A DNA stretch of 64,000 nt from Ectobius pallidus (GCA_964059195.1 CAXKWD010000006.1:66667073-66731072), one strand, 5' to 3'; counted from the stretch's first letter, positions 21,145-32,444 are shown. Translations and numbers: made by a program. Notes: generated by a model not told the origin, from the sequence alone.

Positions 21145-23768
21145 ATTCCATATTGTATTCTTGGAAAATGAGGAAGTTACGGAAATAGAATACTATAATA
21201 TGGACGTCGCGTTCCGACATACAACACATAGGCCAAGACCAACTTCCTATAACTAAATCGTATCCTAAGTAACACTTCCCGCTTAACTAGTTATTTGGAA
21301 TATGTAATAATGTATCCAGACTTTTATATGGCGAACTAATTAGATGTGATTTGAATATACTTTTAGAGTAAGTTACCTATTATTATTGATCAGTTTCCCT
21401 AACATTGAATACAGGAATAAGTGCCTTGTTAGGAGTTTAAATCTGCTGATTGATATGAAAACTATTATAAAAGGAGTCCCAAATTATGGATAACAATGTC
21501 ACTATGGTATAAACGTGCTCTGCTTTTCACGGGGTCTTCATATTCAGAAAAATAGTTGAAATTGGAAGGAAGGAACAAAATCAGTAGAAATTAGATAGGC
21601 CCTACGTAAAGGACAATATTAGGCCTATGAAGATTGAACATCAGAAATCAGTGAAGACCAGGAACTCTTTCCGGAAAGATAAAGAAACATTATGATGATG
21701 ATGATAATTATGGTGGCGGTGTTAGCGATGATGGTGGTTTATTATAATAATTAAATTAACACGAGCAGAATTGATTTTATTAAATGCGAATATTTTATTG
21801 GGCAATTTGAATTGCTGTTTTCAAGGATTGAAGATTGGTCCGCGTACGATATTATTGGATTGTTTGAATGAAAATAACAACAGTACTTCAAAGTATTTCA
21901 TTAAGGTACTTTTTCAACATATGCAATTAGCATATTATGGTAAGGTCGAACAAAAAGTAGCTTGTCAAAATCAGGCATCCAGAAAAAATATTTCTTTTAT
22001 TTCTATTATGTTTTAATAATAATCTAAAATTGCCCTCTATTTTACTTTTTTAATAGGAAAATGGCTATGACCTGCATTTCGCATGAAATCAAAAACGAGG
22101 TAGGAAACCGGTACAATTACAGACAACGTGCTGTAGTAACAATATTGCACAGGTGGGAAAAAAGTCCATAAAGCTTGCTTGCTCTATCTGGATATATGTA
22201 TACAGGTTTTCCTTCCATGCTTGAAGCTGTAATCGTTATACAAGAGCAGAGAGATCGTGATTGTTATGTGCACCATGAGGGGGGGGGGTCCCATTCACAT
22301 GATTCCGTGTTGCTTGTATACAGCAGCTTTGTGCACAGCACCCTCTATACAGCTGTAACGGAACGAGGCATGAATAAGTTAACAAATCCAGACGAGAGAA
22401 ATCTTTAGTACTAAGATGTCAGCGATAAGGTGACCTCTATGTCATATGTAAACCATAAAAGTAAGATTCTGGAACTGCCTAATCTCGCAAGTTATTATTC
22501 AATATCTAATGGTTATTGTAATCTTTAGGTAGGGATGGCAAACTTAACTTAAAAGGACGGAGAAAAGGTAGGGGAAGTTTAAGATGACCTAATGCACTTC
22601 TTTCACAACAATTCTAGGGTGAGTGTGTGAAGAAATGTGTCTCCAAATTGCGGAAAATTGGTTATCAAGTTTAGAAGATGGAAATTCTGTTCTGCGGATA
22701 TGTGTCCAGACTTATAGAGGGGTTTTTGTCGAGACAACTGTCGTTTTCTATCGGGATGCTTGTATATAAAGAGATATAATCAATCTATTTGAATCCATGC
22801 AAGTATATATGTTTGTGTGATTTTCCTTTTTTTGTAACAGAATATTAATGCTTCTTTCATTGAGCCCTAAAACAAAAATGTGGTACAGTATACAATATTT
22901 ATAATAGTAATATTTTAATTAAACAGAAAACTTTCTTGTATGACTACAGCGAACAACGGGGCATGTGGTGTATATGGTAGGCTATATATAAGTTTTAATT
23001 CTCGATTTTTTCTGAAATAAAACTAAAGTGTGCTTAAGAAACTAGTTTTGTAAAATATCATAAAAAGCTTCATAAAAATAAGACTAATGTAACGAAAGAA
23101 TGAATTCTATTTATTTTGATTCCGCTACTTTACACACCGCATCAAACAACAAAATTAATTTACCTCGAAATCAATTTTTATTTGTTTTAAAATACTTTTC
23201 ATTACAAATCCACTCGAGTTTACAATGTTATGAACAGTTTATGTTCATCTTCTGCGAAAACTCAAGCTTTTGCGACTATATACCTTGGAGTTTAGAAAAA
23301 ATGCTGCTGGTTGTTGTTGATCTGGACGTATAGGCCTGTTTATATGTTCACCTGAGTTGTGGAGTGTACCATGTCCATCTCGGTAAAATTTACGAAAACC
23401 GAGTTAGAAGCTACGAGAACTGAGGATACTGAACAATATATTATTTCAGTATTTAGAAGTGAAAGATTGTTCTTTAGTATATACATATAATGCATACCGG
23501 AAACAAGTTCCAAACATCCCAGTTTATGAAAAAAGAGGAGTTAGTTCACTTCAGTACTCAACTGACAATACACATAAATGATTCTCTGCCGGTGTGCGAG
23601 GCATAGGATTGTTCTGCGAGATTCGGCGTGTGTGCAGTGAAACTTTCGAGGCAAACTGACATTGAAGGAAAAGAATAATAAAATTGGATATACATTTAAA
23701 AGTCTAAACAAATGCACAGACCTAAAAATATTTATTTTTCAGAGATTTTAAAGAAAAAACACTAGTAA
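21142..23768. other. Unassigned AT-rich DNA
   Basis: I see a short (GATGAT)n run at 21691-21705 and a run of nine G at 22279. There are several 60-80-codon frames of chance length and no family match. No exon-like GC-rich island is evident. Confidence 0.4.
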
Positions 23769-23936
23769 TTAATGAGAAATTTTAGCTTGTTTTTTATTCA
23801 ATTGGCCTAATTCAATAATTCTTGCTGAAATTGATGACAAACACACATGCATTTCTTGATCAACTGATAGATGTGTCTGACTTTTATTGTTTGTTATGTT
23901 CGTCAGTGCTGAAAACCCCAATTCGTACAAGTAGGT
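23769..23936 (-). pseudogene. hAT transposase C-terminal fragment (ZBED5/FAM200-like)
   Basis: The last ~55 codons of a minus-strand frame read TYLYELGFSALTNI, then HVCLSSISARIIELG and end KQAKISH with a natural stop. This pattern is the tail of the hAT C-terminal dimerisation region in transposases related to ZBED5/FAM200. Upstream codons (23937-24017) do not match, so the homology is broken there. Sequences at 23635 (cagtgaaactttc) and, inverted, at 24107 (cagtggatcttgg) loosely resemble each other as terminal repeats, but no 8-bp duplication flanks them. Confidence 0.6.
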
Positions 23937-25073
23937 ACGACGTAGTACGTAGACCTTCGTCTTACGACAGTGTTCTTTCGTCCATTTCCCGTTCATGGTG
24001 TCACGATGGAAAGTCAAATTTCGGTACCCTGAGCCGGCAAACTAACTTAGCACAGTCATTACTACACTGTTCATTGCACAGTTACGTCATTATATCGAAC
24101 CCAAGATCCACTGTACAGGAAATAAATACCATATGACTACTTGTGCCTGTTACATTTTTAGTAACAAACAAAAATAAGAACACGTAATATGAGCATTAAC
24201 AACTTGTGAGAAAGTAATCGATTGTTACCAAGCCGCCACCTACGTGATCCTGCATGAGATCAAGAAGGCAGTACAGCAGGATAAAATTATATATATACAG
24301 CGTGCAATATAAGTTGCGTCATGACACAACCTTTACACCATGCGTTCATTGACGTTTGAAGCCATCAGCTTTAAGCTAAGTTACTGGAGCGAGCTGAAGT
24401 AGACAGACAGCAAAAAAGTTTTTCCAGGCTTACGTAATTGTGGGAGGGAGCTGCTTATAAAATATCTCATTTTCTATTAGGTCACCAAGAAAAAAACTTT
24501 TTCTTCAGGACCAAGAAAACAAGTTCAGCGAAAGATGCCAAGACTGTGAGTAAACAAATCATGGGAGTATATTCATACCTGAATTAAGAGAATATGAAGA
24601 GAAACACTGAGATGAAAAAATATTATGTTCACGATTGTAAGGTGATGATATCGCCCCCGATGACAACGATCGTGGCAACTCAGCAAGTATTGAAGAAACG
24701 GATTGCAATAATCATGATGATACTATCGAATATTGATCGGAATGAAGATCACTGATGATGGTGACTTTGATGAAGGCAAGGATTATGTCAATGCGAGAAC
24801 AGACTAATACCAGGGACTAAAAGAAGAGTAGAAGGGGAAAGAGAATACTGACAATATGTATTGTGGGTTGAAGTGTGACGATTTGCTGTGTGAGGGAGAG
24901 AAAAGGAAAAAGAAAGTAGTAAAAAGATAATTCTGCATTGAAATAATCACAAACTAAATAAATAATTTGAAACCTATATTGATATGATAGTACTGTATAT
25001 TTATTATTATTTATTTATACTGGCGAATTTAAGATCACAAGGCCTTTTCTTTCACTGCACCAGTAAAACTATT
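23937..25073. other. Unassigned DNA
   Basis: No gene was recognised. Near 24640-24740 there is a short acidic-reading stretch without context. Confidence 0.35.
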
Positions 25074-25088
25074 CATATTACAAATAAT
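25074..25088. repeat. Target-site duplication, left (catattacaaataat)
   Basis: Fifteen bases matching 25463-25477 exactly, on the two sides of the RTE 3' fragment. Confidence 0.75.
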
Positions 25089-25462
25089 CATCATCATCAT
25101 CATCAATAGCTCCACAGCCCACTTTGAGCCTCGGCTTCCCTTAGAATCTTTCTCCAGGCGTCTCTATTTTTGGCGACAATCCACCATCCCTTGACTTTCA
25201 ACTTCTTCAGGTCTTCTATAACTCCATCCATCCATCGTAATCTTGGCCGCCCTACATTCCTTTTACCCTCAAATTTACTTTCCATAATCCTCTTTGGTAT
25301 TTCATATACACTCATTCTTTGAACATGTCCCAGCCATCGTAACCTTGATACTTTAATTGATGTGACCACATCAGGGGATTTATAAAGTTGATATAATTCG
25401 AAGTTATACCTGATACGCCATGATCCTTCATCACAGATTGGCCCATATATTTACAAATAATA
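25089..25462 (-). mobile_element. Severely 5'-truncated RTE 3' end
   Basis: A minus-strand fragment carrying the last ~110 codons of an RTE polyprotein and a (TGA)n-type tail, seen on the plus strand as (cat)n at 25089-25105. The reading starts at a GPICDEGSWRIRYNFELY block near 25445 and runs in two registers into VSRLRWLGHVQRM, GKRNVGRPRLRW and the terminal AQSGLWSY. The block is flanked by a 15-bp duplication, though the 5' junction is blurred by a partial extra copy (ttacaaataat at 25451-25461). Confidence 0.85.
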
Positions 25463-25477
25463 CATATTACAAATAAT
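25463..25477. repeat. Target-site duplication, right
   Basis: Matches 25074-25088. Confidence 0.75.
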
Positions 25478-25679
25478 ACAATATTTGATAAATTCGAAAT
25501 TAAAACTAAACATGCTGCACACAATAAAAATTACAAGGATAGACTAATTAAAGGTTGGATCAACTAAAATAAAATAAAATTAATGACTAATAAAATTTAC
25601 GAACAATCATAAATTTCTTTTTGGCTCCTCAGTATTTTAATTTACTCACATTACGGAAAATAAATGTGTCCAGCAACAT

Positions 25680-25850
25680 CTTCCGCGAGATATGGCGCTG
25701 GCTTTCTGTGCTCAAGATCGCTAATTCGATCCCGGTCCATGTTGATGGCATTTTGTGTATGCATAAGTGTCACAGGCCCATGTCTGTAGATTTGGAGGCA
25801 TGTGAATGAACTCCTGCAGGACAAATACTGGCCCATTTGCGACTGTCAAG
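25680..25850 (+). repeat. tRNA-derived SINE-like repeat
   Basis: A box A-like tggcgctggctttctgtg (25693-25710) precedes a box B-like attcgatcccgg (25724-25735). About 110 bp of non-tRNA sequence follows. The spacing fits an RNA polymerase III promoter of a tRNA-derived SINE. No TSD was defined. Confidence 0.5.
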
Positions 25851-25894
25851 TCTAAATTAAAGTACATCCTCGTCGTTAAATTACCACTCATTTC

Positions 25895-26215
25895 TAATGT
25901 CAGTAATGCCTATTTTCCTTTATTTAGTTGCTGATGAATCTTTTTTCAAAGCTGAGGATATCCCTGTAGCGGTTGATTTGTTGAAAACAAAACCATGCTG
26001 GTGTTCCGAGAGGTATTTCTTATTATTCTAAGAATAATGTACTTTTTTGTGTGCATGATTTTCTCCAGGATTTTAGAGAGCACAGGAAGGAAAGCTATTG
26101 GTCGATAATTATTTGGGCATGATTTCTCTCCTCCTTTGTGTAGAGGTTTGATCAGCGCTGTTTAAAAAATCAGAAATATTCCACTGCTTAAAACATTCTT
26201 TACAAGATCGTGTTG
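25895..26215 (-). pseudogene. Reverse transcriptase fingers fragment (Jockey/CR1-type)
   Basis: Minus-strand reading: LIKPLHKGGEKS, NNYRPIAFLPVLSKILEKIM, then after a frameshift SEHQHGFVFNKSTATGISSAL. These are the fingers/motif 0-2a blocks of a non-LTR RT. The rest of the RT is missing. On the upstream side (minus sense) the homology stops near 26215, where an oppositely oriented R1-like element begins, which suggests that the R1-like copy interrupted it. Confidence 0.75.
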
Positions 26216-26223
26216 TTTGGGAA

Positions 26224-26931
26224 GTGGCCCCGGCATTGGACGCTGCAAACGCTTGGGCCACTAAACTTAACACACATCACATCCGTAAACTCAAATCTGC
26301 CCAGCGACATTCTCTCTTGCGAATAACTAAAGCCTACTCCACTGTTTCGAATGATGCTCTACCAGTCATAGCTGGTGTTCTTCCTGTTGATCTTCTGCTT
26401 GAGGAACGGATAGCCAGGTACAAAGTGCGGAAGCAAATTAATTTTCAATTAGGTGCCCTTCAAATCGGACCAAGGGAATTTGAGAGCTTAGATCGATCAC
26501 ATCTTTATGAACACATTCACTCACAGTTAATAGATATTTGGCAGCAAAAATGGGTAGTTGCCCAAAATGGTAGAATCACTCGTGACTTTTTCCCAAATAT
26601 CAGAAATAGACTTAAAATGCCATGGATTAAATTGGACCACTTCGTCACACAGGTATTAACTGGCCACGGCAACTTTGCCGCTAACTTAATCCGTTTCAAT
26701 CTCACAGACGACGATCTATGCGCTTGTGAGGACAGCGAACCAGACACCATGTATCATATGCTGTATACTTGTCCTCGATATCGAGAAGCTCGACTACTCC
26801 TCCACGAAGCCGCTAGGGCAGAAGAGGAAGCCTGGGCACCGGACCTCACGTTCTGGACGCGTAAAAACACCTTCCCAGCCCTTAAAACCTTTGCAAAAAC
26901 AGCACTTCTCGAAAAGTCTATAGAAAATTAA
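26224..26931 (+). CDS. C-terminal region of R1-clade-like ORF2 (partial)
   Basis: This 235-codon open piece lies downstream of the RT palm in R1/I-type proteins. Recognisable features are SAQRHSLLRITKAYSTVS (25-42), GVLPVDLLLEERIA (51-64), LTGHGNFAANLIRF (145-158) and a cysteine-histidine motif C166-x1-C168-x9-H178-x4-C183, the zinc-knuckle-like tail of this group. No RT or endonuclease part is present and the apparent start is only where homology begins. It is a non-functional 3' piece, but free of stops. Confidence 0.8.
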   Translation: MAPALDAANAWATKLNTHHIRKLKSAQRHSLLRITKAYSTVSNDALPVIAGVLPVDLLLEERIARYKVRKQINFQLGALQIGPREFESLDRSHLYEHIHSQLIDIWQQKWVVAQNGRITRDFFPNIRNRLKMPWIKLDHFVTQVLTGHGNFAANLIRFNLTDDDLCACEDSEPDTMYHMLYTCPRYREARLLLHEAARAEEEAWAPDLTFWTRKNTFPALKTFAKTALLEKSIEN

Positions 26932-27322
26932 CACACCAAAGTAGACGGTCATTTGGCCACTGCTCCAGTCCGAACGAGGTTTTTGAGGGGTTTCCCTCGT
27001 TCTTAGGCGAATCGGACTGGTCAATAATCCCCTCAAACAGATACACGCACTACAAATCTCTAGAATACATAACTACATGTCACTAAAAAGAAACTCACTC
27101 GGAAATATTGCACATAAGGCCTATCCGCACTTAGGTCTATCCTGCGCCAAAGTACAAAGACACAAGTACTCAGACCAAACACGTCACACCATCAACATCC
27201 CCTACGGATGTACATAAGGGCACAATAGATATACACACATCACATATGGTTACCAAAATTTGGTCTGACCGGAGGTTTAGGCTTAATTGCTTGGCACTCC
27301 GGGGGTAAGGGTGGGCACACAC

Positions 27323-27346
27323 AAAAAAAAAAAAAAAAAAAAAAAA
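27323..27346 (+). repeat. Poly(A) tail
   Basis: 24 consecutive A directly after the R1-like 3' UTR. Confidence 0.95.
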
Positions 27347-28599
27347 TAGCCACCCATCCAGGGAGGCCCTCCAAGTCTTGTCTTGTGAAAAAGGTATTTC
27401 TGTGATCTAACAGGGCGCGGTACTGTCGGGCTCGGGCGGCGTGGACCGCATAAACATTCCTATAACGGGAGGGGCCAACCTAAGAGAAAGAAGGAATTGT
27501 TAAAAACATTAATATCTGGGACAAAATTTAAAATAAAATCCTCAACTAGAAGAAGATAAACTACTTCTTGGGTACGAAGCACGAACAACTGGAGAAATGT
27601 TAATATTGAAAATGGCTCTTTTGCATGAGGAAAAGCACTTTCTAAATCTACGTGAGCGCACAGATTTTCTTCTCTCCCTGAAAGACCTGAGAAATAAATC
27701 TTCAGTTGGATTTACTGGGGATTTAAGATATAGTTCTAGTCGCAAATTATTGGGGCTTTCAGGCATTGAAATGTTGAAATAAACTTTATGGACGGTAATG
27801 AATATAAGAAGCATTGGGTTAATTTGACTTACGGCTTTCACAAATTTTACACTCTTGGATTTAATTCTGAATTTTTTGGAAGCAGATATTTTGTAATCAT
27901 AAACAAAAGTAGGACGATAACGTGTCCACTGAATGTGACTCTTTTTTGTTTTTGACATTTTACGCAGATAACGCATTGGAACATTTGAAATGTCACGATA
28001 CATAAGGTAAGTTATCAACTTAGAGAGTCATCTATGGACTAGTAAATATCACAATTTGCAGACTGAGTTAAGCAGCGCTAGCTCATAATAGAACTAGGAT
28101 GAGTTGCTCATTTCTGCCTCCATGTCTGGAAATTGCTGTGAACTAATGCATACCGAGTACCCGCCATGGTTTGAGTGGAACGAAAGGGTGTAAGTCCCTG
28201 GAACAAGAATAATAATTTTTGTGATCGTTAACGTGCAAAAGCGGAAATTTGCCATACTCCTTTAGGCAGCTATCACACCCCCCCCCCAAAAAAAGAAACT
28301 GTAAAACACATAGATGGTAATGATGGCATATAAAGAAGGTCATAGGCCTAAGAGGAAAAATAATATAACGGAAGTGTTATAACCTGGCCACTTGGCATAA
28401 AGATTCAGGTGAAATTTCGATTCAAAGTGAATGCAAGTCCTTGAGTAAGCCCTATAATATAAACCACTGAATAGGTAAATTATTTTAACTATTTGAGGTT
28501 TCTAATATTCAACCAGCTGCAAACTAAAATGAAATAAATAGTAAAGTAAAGTAAAGTGCCGTTATGACTCTACTGGGTGTTGCGCTGTTGCACATTAAA
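27347..28599. other. Unassigned DNA with a 158-codon open frame
   Basis: A minus-strand frame at 27542-28018 encodes a basic, Arg/Ser/Lys-rich chain with no recognised domain. The region also holds a GC-richer block at 27347-27480, a short C-run at 28268 and a repeated gtaaa at 28537-28556. I do not assign a gene. Confidence 0.35.
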
Positions 28600-29102
28600 C
28601 ATGGGTGCACCGCTCAGCGTTTGCACCAAAGAAGAACAGAAGAACCATGAATAATCTGCATACGGTTTGCCACTTCATCAAAGGTCACTCTTCGGTTTGT
28701 ATGAATCATGATACGCACTTGCTCAATGTTCGCGTCACTAGTGAATGTGGATGTGGATGAGCGTCCTGTTTTTTCTCGTCCTTCACACTTGTCCGACCAT
28801 TTTTAAACTTTCTAATCCATTCGTACACGCTTTGCCATGGTAAAACATTCCCCCCATATTGTGCGGAAAGTCTTCAATGGATTTAGGCTCCTGGTACACC
28901 TTTCAGACTACAAAGAGAAAATATCACTGCACGATCTTCTTCTTTGGTGCAAACGCTGAACTGTGCAGTCATGTTTAATATCTGGTCAAACATTCCACAA
29001 CCGGTGACAAATCAGCAGCATGTCACGTGTGCGAGCAGAAAGCGCTACAGCGAACCTACAAAATATTAACCAAAAGTGCGGATACTTATTGACTTATCCT
29101 CG
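28600..29102 (-). mobile_element. Mariner-type transposon remnant, one end intact
   Basis: The high-coordinate end (minus-sense 5' end) reads cgaggataagtcaataag from 29102 inward, preceded by TA at 29103-29104. This is a typical mariner terminal repeat with TA target. Inside is the transposase N-terminus (28645-28972). The low-coordinate end is lost. There the sequence switches to an inverted copy of the transposase start (28611-28643 against 28932-28964). Confidence 0.75.
28645..28972 (-). pseudogene. Mariner transposase N-terminal domain relic
   Basis: It starts at ATG (28972, minus) and reads MTAQFSVCTKEE, then AQYGGNVLPWQSVYEWIRKF, and after a frameshift NIEQVRIMIHTNRRVTFDEVAN. This is the paired helix-turn-helix DNA-binding region of mariner/SETMAR-type transposases. 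Two stop codons and at least one frameshift interrupt it, and the DDD catalytic domain is entirely missing. It can have no enzymatic activity. Confidence 0.8.
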
Positions 29103-29225
29103 TACATTGCCTAAAGAGTAACATTTTTAGTACAGTGCACGCCGTTTAATATGATCACTGCGGGACGCAGCTAATCTGATAATATTAACCGATTGATAAC
29201 AGTAGCTGAAAGAATTAGCATACAT

Positions 29226-29252
29226 AATATATATATATATATATATATATAA
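29226..29252. repeat. (AT)n microsatellite
   Basis: About 13 AT dinucleotides inside the 1.0-kb DNA transposon. Confidence 0.95.
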
Positions 29253-29481
29253 TACATAACTGTGAATCATTCAACCATTCACAATAGCCTGCAAAACAAC
29301 TATTTTCGCAATCAAAATGTTTTTACTGTTTCTGTTTTCCCTTTGGAGTCCATTAACCAATATTTCATACTCATAGTGTTTTTTTTAGTTTCCGACCTGT
29401 GGTGAACAAGTCTTTTTATTTTACACTAGCCATCCCTGCATGTCAACACTGTTACCTTCATAAATCACAAGCTGCAGCTTA

Positions 29482-29826
29482 GAGTACGATTACTTCCACA
29501 AAGTCTCTGGCCTTGAAGACTAATCCAGCCAGCGAGCTTCTCGTTACCAGCTTGCGCAGACTCGCATACGCGTAAGATCAGTGGACTACTGTTGAGCACA
29601 GAGTGAATATCACGCAGCACGTTGCCAGTCGTAGAAAATACTATAATAGTTGAGTGGAAGGATAATGCCGCAGCGAGACAGAGACAGACAACGCGTGGAG
29701 TGGGATAGAAGAGCTGAGCCAATCAGGGTGCAGCTACCTCCCCTAGGCAGGAACTCTAGGAACGGTGACACTCGCTCGTAAAGTATATACGTAAAAACCC
29801 AGAGACTTTTGGAAGTAATCGTACTG
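29482..29826. mobile_element. 345-bp MITE nested in the 1.0-kb element
   Basis: The terminal inverted repeats are agtacgattacttccacaaa on the left (29483 on) and agtacgattacttccaaaag on the inverted right (to 29825). They extend to about 28 bases including the shared agtctctgg. TA flanks the pair (29480-29481 and 29827-29828). No coding content is credible; an 85-codon minus-strand frame inside is a shadow. It is a Tc1/mariner-like MITE, inserted after the surrounding element. Confidence 0.8.
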
Positions 29827-30146
29827 TAATTGAGGGGTGAAACATGTTTTATTGGTTAAAAGAGAAAGTTAGGTGGTCAGAATGTCATCCTGTGAGCTAC
29901 CTCCAGTACAACACAATACAATATTGAGTTAGAAACGAAATCCTTAAAAGCGAATTTTTGAATGACGTAGGCTACAATACTTGGAAATAACGCAGCAAAA
30001 CGGAAAATTTGATAATATGAACCGAATCTTTGATCACAATAAACATAATTTTTTCAATGTATGAGTATTAATCCGCACGGGACTTCATAAAAGTGATAAC
30101 ATTACCCGACTGATATCCGCGATTACATTAAGCGGCGTTCACTGTA

Positions 30147-32029
30147 CAGGTATTCATACAACCAAATGATAACAAAATGGGCCCGAATTCAAACCGAATT
30201 TCAAACCAAACCAGGTTCATGAAGGCCTTATGGATCAATAAATCCATCAAAAATCTAATTATCATGAATGTGCACCCAAGAGTGTTCAGCACATTTTGCC
30301 CCTAAAGAAAATATATTAAGCTTCTGGTTTTTTCACTTGTCTCATTTCTGTAGAGTGGAGATATGCCTCAAGAGCTTCCAAATTTGCACTTAACACATCT
30401 AACCCCAAAATTGTCCTTGATAATTATTGTGGGCACTAATCCATGGAAATAACAGTCATGTTGGGACGGGAACAGGCTGAACAGAATAAACCGTCAAGAT
30501 GACGATTTTGACCTTACTAAGTAACACATTTTCATTGATTTAACCAGAGGAACAACACGACATCATGCCATTTTATTAAAATATCCTATATAATTTTCTG
30601 CGTGTGGATGATTCTAACCTTCTCAATTTAAAATTACATAGTCGGGATATGAGAGAAAGATGTAACGAGGAGTGTTTACTGTTTTGAATGGTATACGTAT
30701 AATTTAATAACTAAGATTGTTGTAGCTGAGGTGAACGGAACAATAAGCCTAGGCACAAGTCAAAAGTTCCTCTTCTATATACTCATACTTGATAAAAATA
30801 GGTATGAAAGGAGACAAGCCGCCCTTCATCATAATTTCATGAATTGGGAAGCATGAAGAAAGTTCCCCTCAAGCTCGAAGCAGATATACGAGAGTTAAAA
30901 AGGGAACCGTATCCTTGCGAGTGTATATCTTTATACTGTCTATCTTTCTTTCTTTCGTCTATTCCTCTTTAGCTTTTTCTTTCCTTCTCACCCGTCTTTT
31001 CTTCTTATAAAAGTCTTGCCTACATCCTGGCATATTAGTTTTCCTTTTGAAAGTGTATTACCGCCAGTCATAAGGCAGGAGACAAAAGGTAGCAGAGGTA
31101 AAACCTTTCAAACGCAATCTAAAATTAATACGACACAGTGTTCTCTCCCCTCTTACAGTGTACTGTGTAGAATTAATAAAGCAACTTCTGATACGACAAT
31201 CTGAACGACCTTTAAAAATTAAGTAAGCTTTGTGTTTTTGTTTCAATTTCACGAACAGAAGGAACAAGAATAAAGCTCAGTCTACTGCAAGATTCATTTA
31301 AAGGGAACGTAGCTCTCTGAATGTTCTAGTTAATGTTTGTACAAAATGTAGTGAGCATTTTTAAAAAAATTTCTTATAAGAAAAACTTAATTTTTATAAT
31401 ATAATTTTATCAGAATAAGTATTTTTTTATTAACGTGTGGAGCAAATTTTATTAAGACAGGAATTAACTTTTGAAAGAATTCCTTGACCTATAACAAATA
31501 AATATATAAATACCCATTGTTGACTTTTTTGCGGATTATTAGATTCTTCTGGTATGTACAGTTCACAACTGATAAACTAAGTTAATGAATTGTAAATCAG
31601 TAATAGTGATATGGCGCACGTTTAACTAGTTTAAAGTACAGTTAACATGATTGAGTTAAAAGATTAATCAGAGTTTAAGTTAAATGATATAGATTACGAT
31701 TGTGGTAGTAGTAGGTACATCTGGTCTCGAGTATCTCCCTGATTCGTTTTGTTTCCAAGGGGCGCCGTACTGTTACCTATCTCTTATATCTGACTTATAC
31801 CTAAGAGCAACACGAATTAAGGATTAGGCCTATCCCATACCTAGCAAGGATAATTCTTGACCGAAGAAAAATTAATGACAGTGCCGGGAATCGACGCCGG
31901 GTTTCTAGCTTAGTTGCAGCAGTGCTAATCATTCTGCAGCTGGACAGATGATAATTTGGATGCCAAAAAATCTGATGTGACACTCACATAACTTCATCTG
32001 CCCAAATAAAAGTTAGCCTCTTAGACGGA
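30147..32029. other. Unassigned DNA, one weak SINE-like patch
   Basis: No gene was recognised. A C/T-rich run lies near 30940-31010. A minus-strand tRNA-like segment (box B-like gtcgattcccgg, seen inverted at 31887-31898) near 31865-31945 may be an old SINE head. Confidence 0.35.
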
Positions 32030-32444
32030 GCAGTTTTCGAGAAAATCGCTACAAAGGAAATTTTCTTCGTGTAAAATTCCCTTAAAAATAAGAAAAAACC
32101 GTCACCAATCTTCGTGTCACTCCCCGAAAGGTACCTAACCCAATTACAAAATTTTGTTTTCGTACGATTTTCCGTTACAAGAAGCCGTATTGCAGAGAGC
32201 GGGTATTCAGAGTGTGTGGCTTACAACTACCCCTCAAAGAATGTTTCCGAAAAAAGTTTCACAAAAAAGTTTTAGCTCTTAGCATAAGCAACCACGTACA
32301 AAATTTAAAGAAAATCGTTACAGCCGTTTTTCGAGAAAATTGCGAAAAACGAAAATTTCTTCCTGTAAAGTCCCCTTAAAAATAAGAGAAACTTGTCGCC
32401 AATCTTCGGGTCACATCATCAGAAAGGACCTGACCCAAATACAA
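32030..32444. repeat. Diverged duplication of a ~120-bp unit, ~295 bp apart
   Basis: Segment 32030-32149 and segment 32322-32444 share ttcgagaaaat, a cccttaaaaataag block and ccaatcttcgkgtcac in the same order, with substitutions. The spacing suggests an old tandem duplication of about 295 bp. No coding content. Confidence 0.7.

Larger units (their letters stand above)
26221..27346 (+). mobile_element. 5'-truncated R1-like retrotransposon with poly(A)
   Basis: The plus-strand 3' part of a non-LTR element: a C-terminal coding piece (26224-26931), a ~390-bp 3' UTR, and 24 consecutive A at 27323-27346. Near 26970-27010 the UTR has short inverted sequences (ccctcg/cgaggg type). The 5' end is truncated and abuts a minus-strand RT fragment. 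The intact reading frame and pure A tail indicate a recent insertion. No TSD was identified. Confidence 0.8.
29133..30144. mobile_element. 1.0-kb TA-flanked DNA transposon (pogo/Tigger-like ends)
   Basis: Terminal inverted repeats begin cagtgcacgccgtttaat at 29133 and, inverted, cagtgaacgccgcttaat at 30144. About 20 of the first 25 bases match. A TA flanks each end (29131-29132 and 30145-30146). The inside has no transposase, an (AT)n run, and a second TA-flanked element at 29482-29826. It is a non-autonomous element. The superfamily guess (Tc1/mariner, pogo-like) rests on the CAGTG start and TA duplication. Confidence 0.75.

Noticed and set aside
20893..21171. 92-codon plus-strand frame
   Set aside because: Its C-terminal part is the (TC)n repeat and the rest has no recognisable features, start context or splice support.
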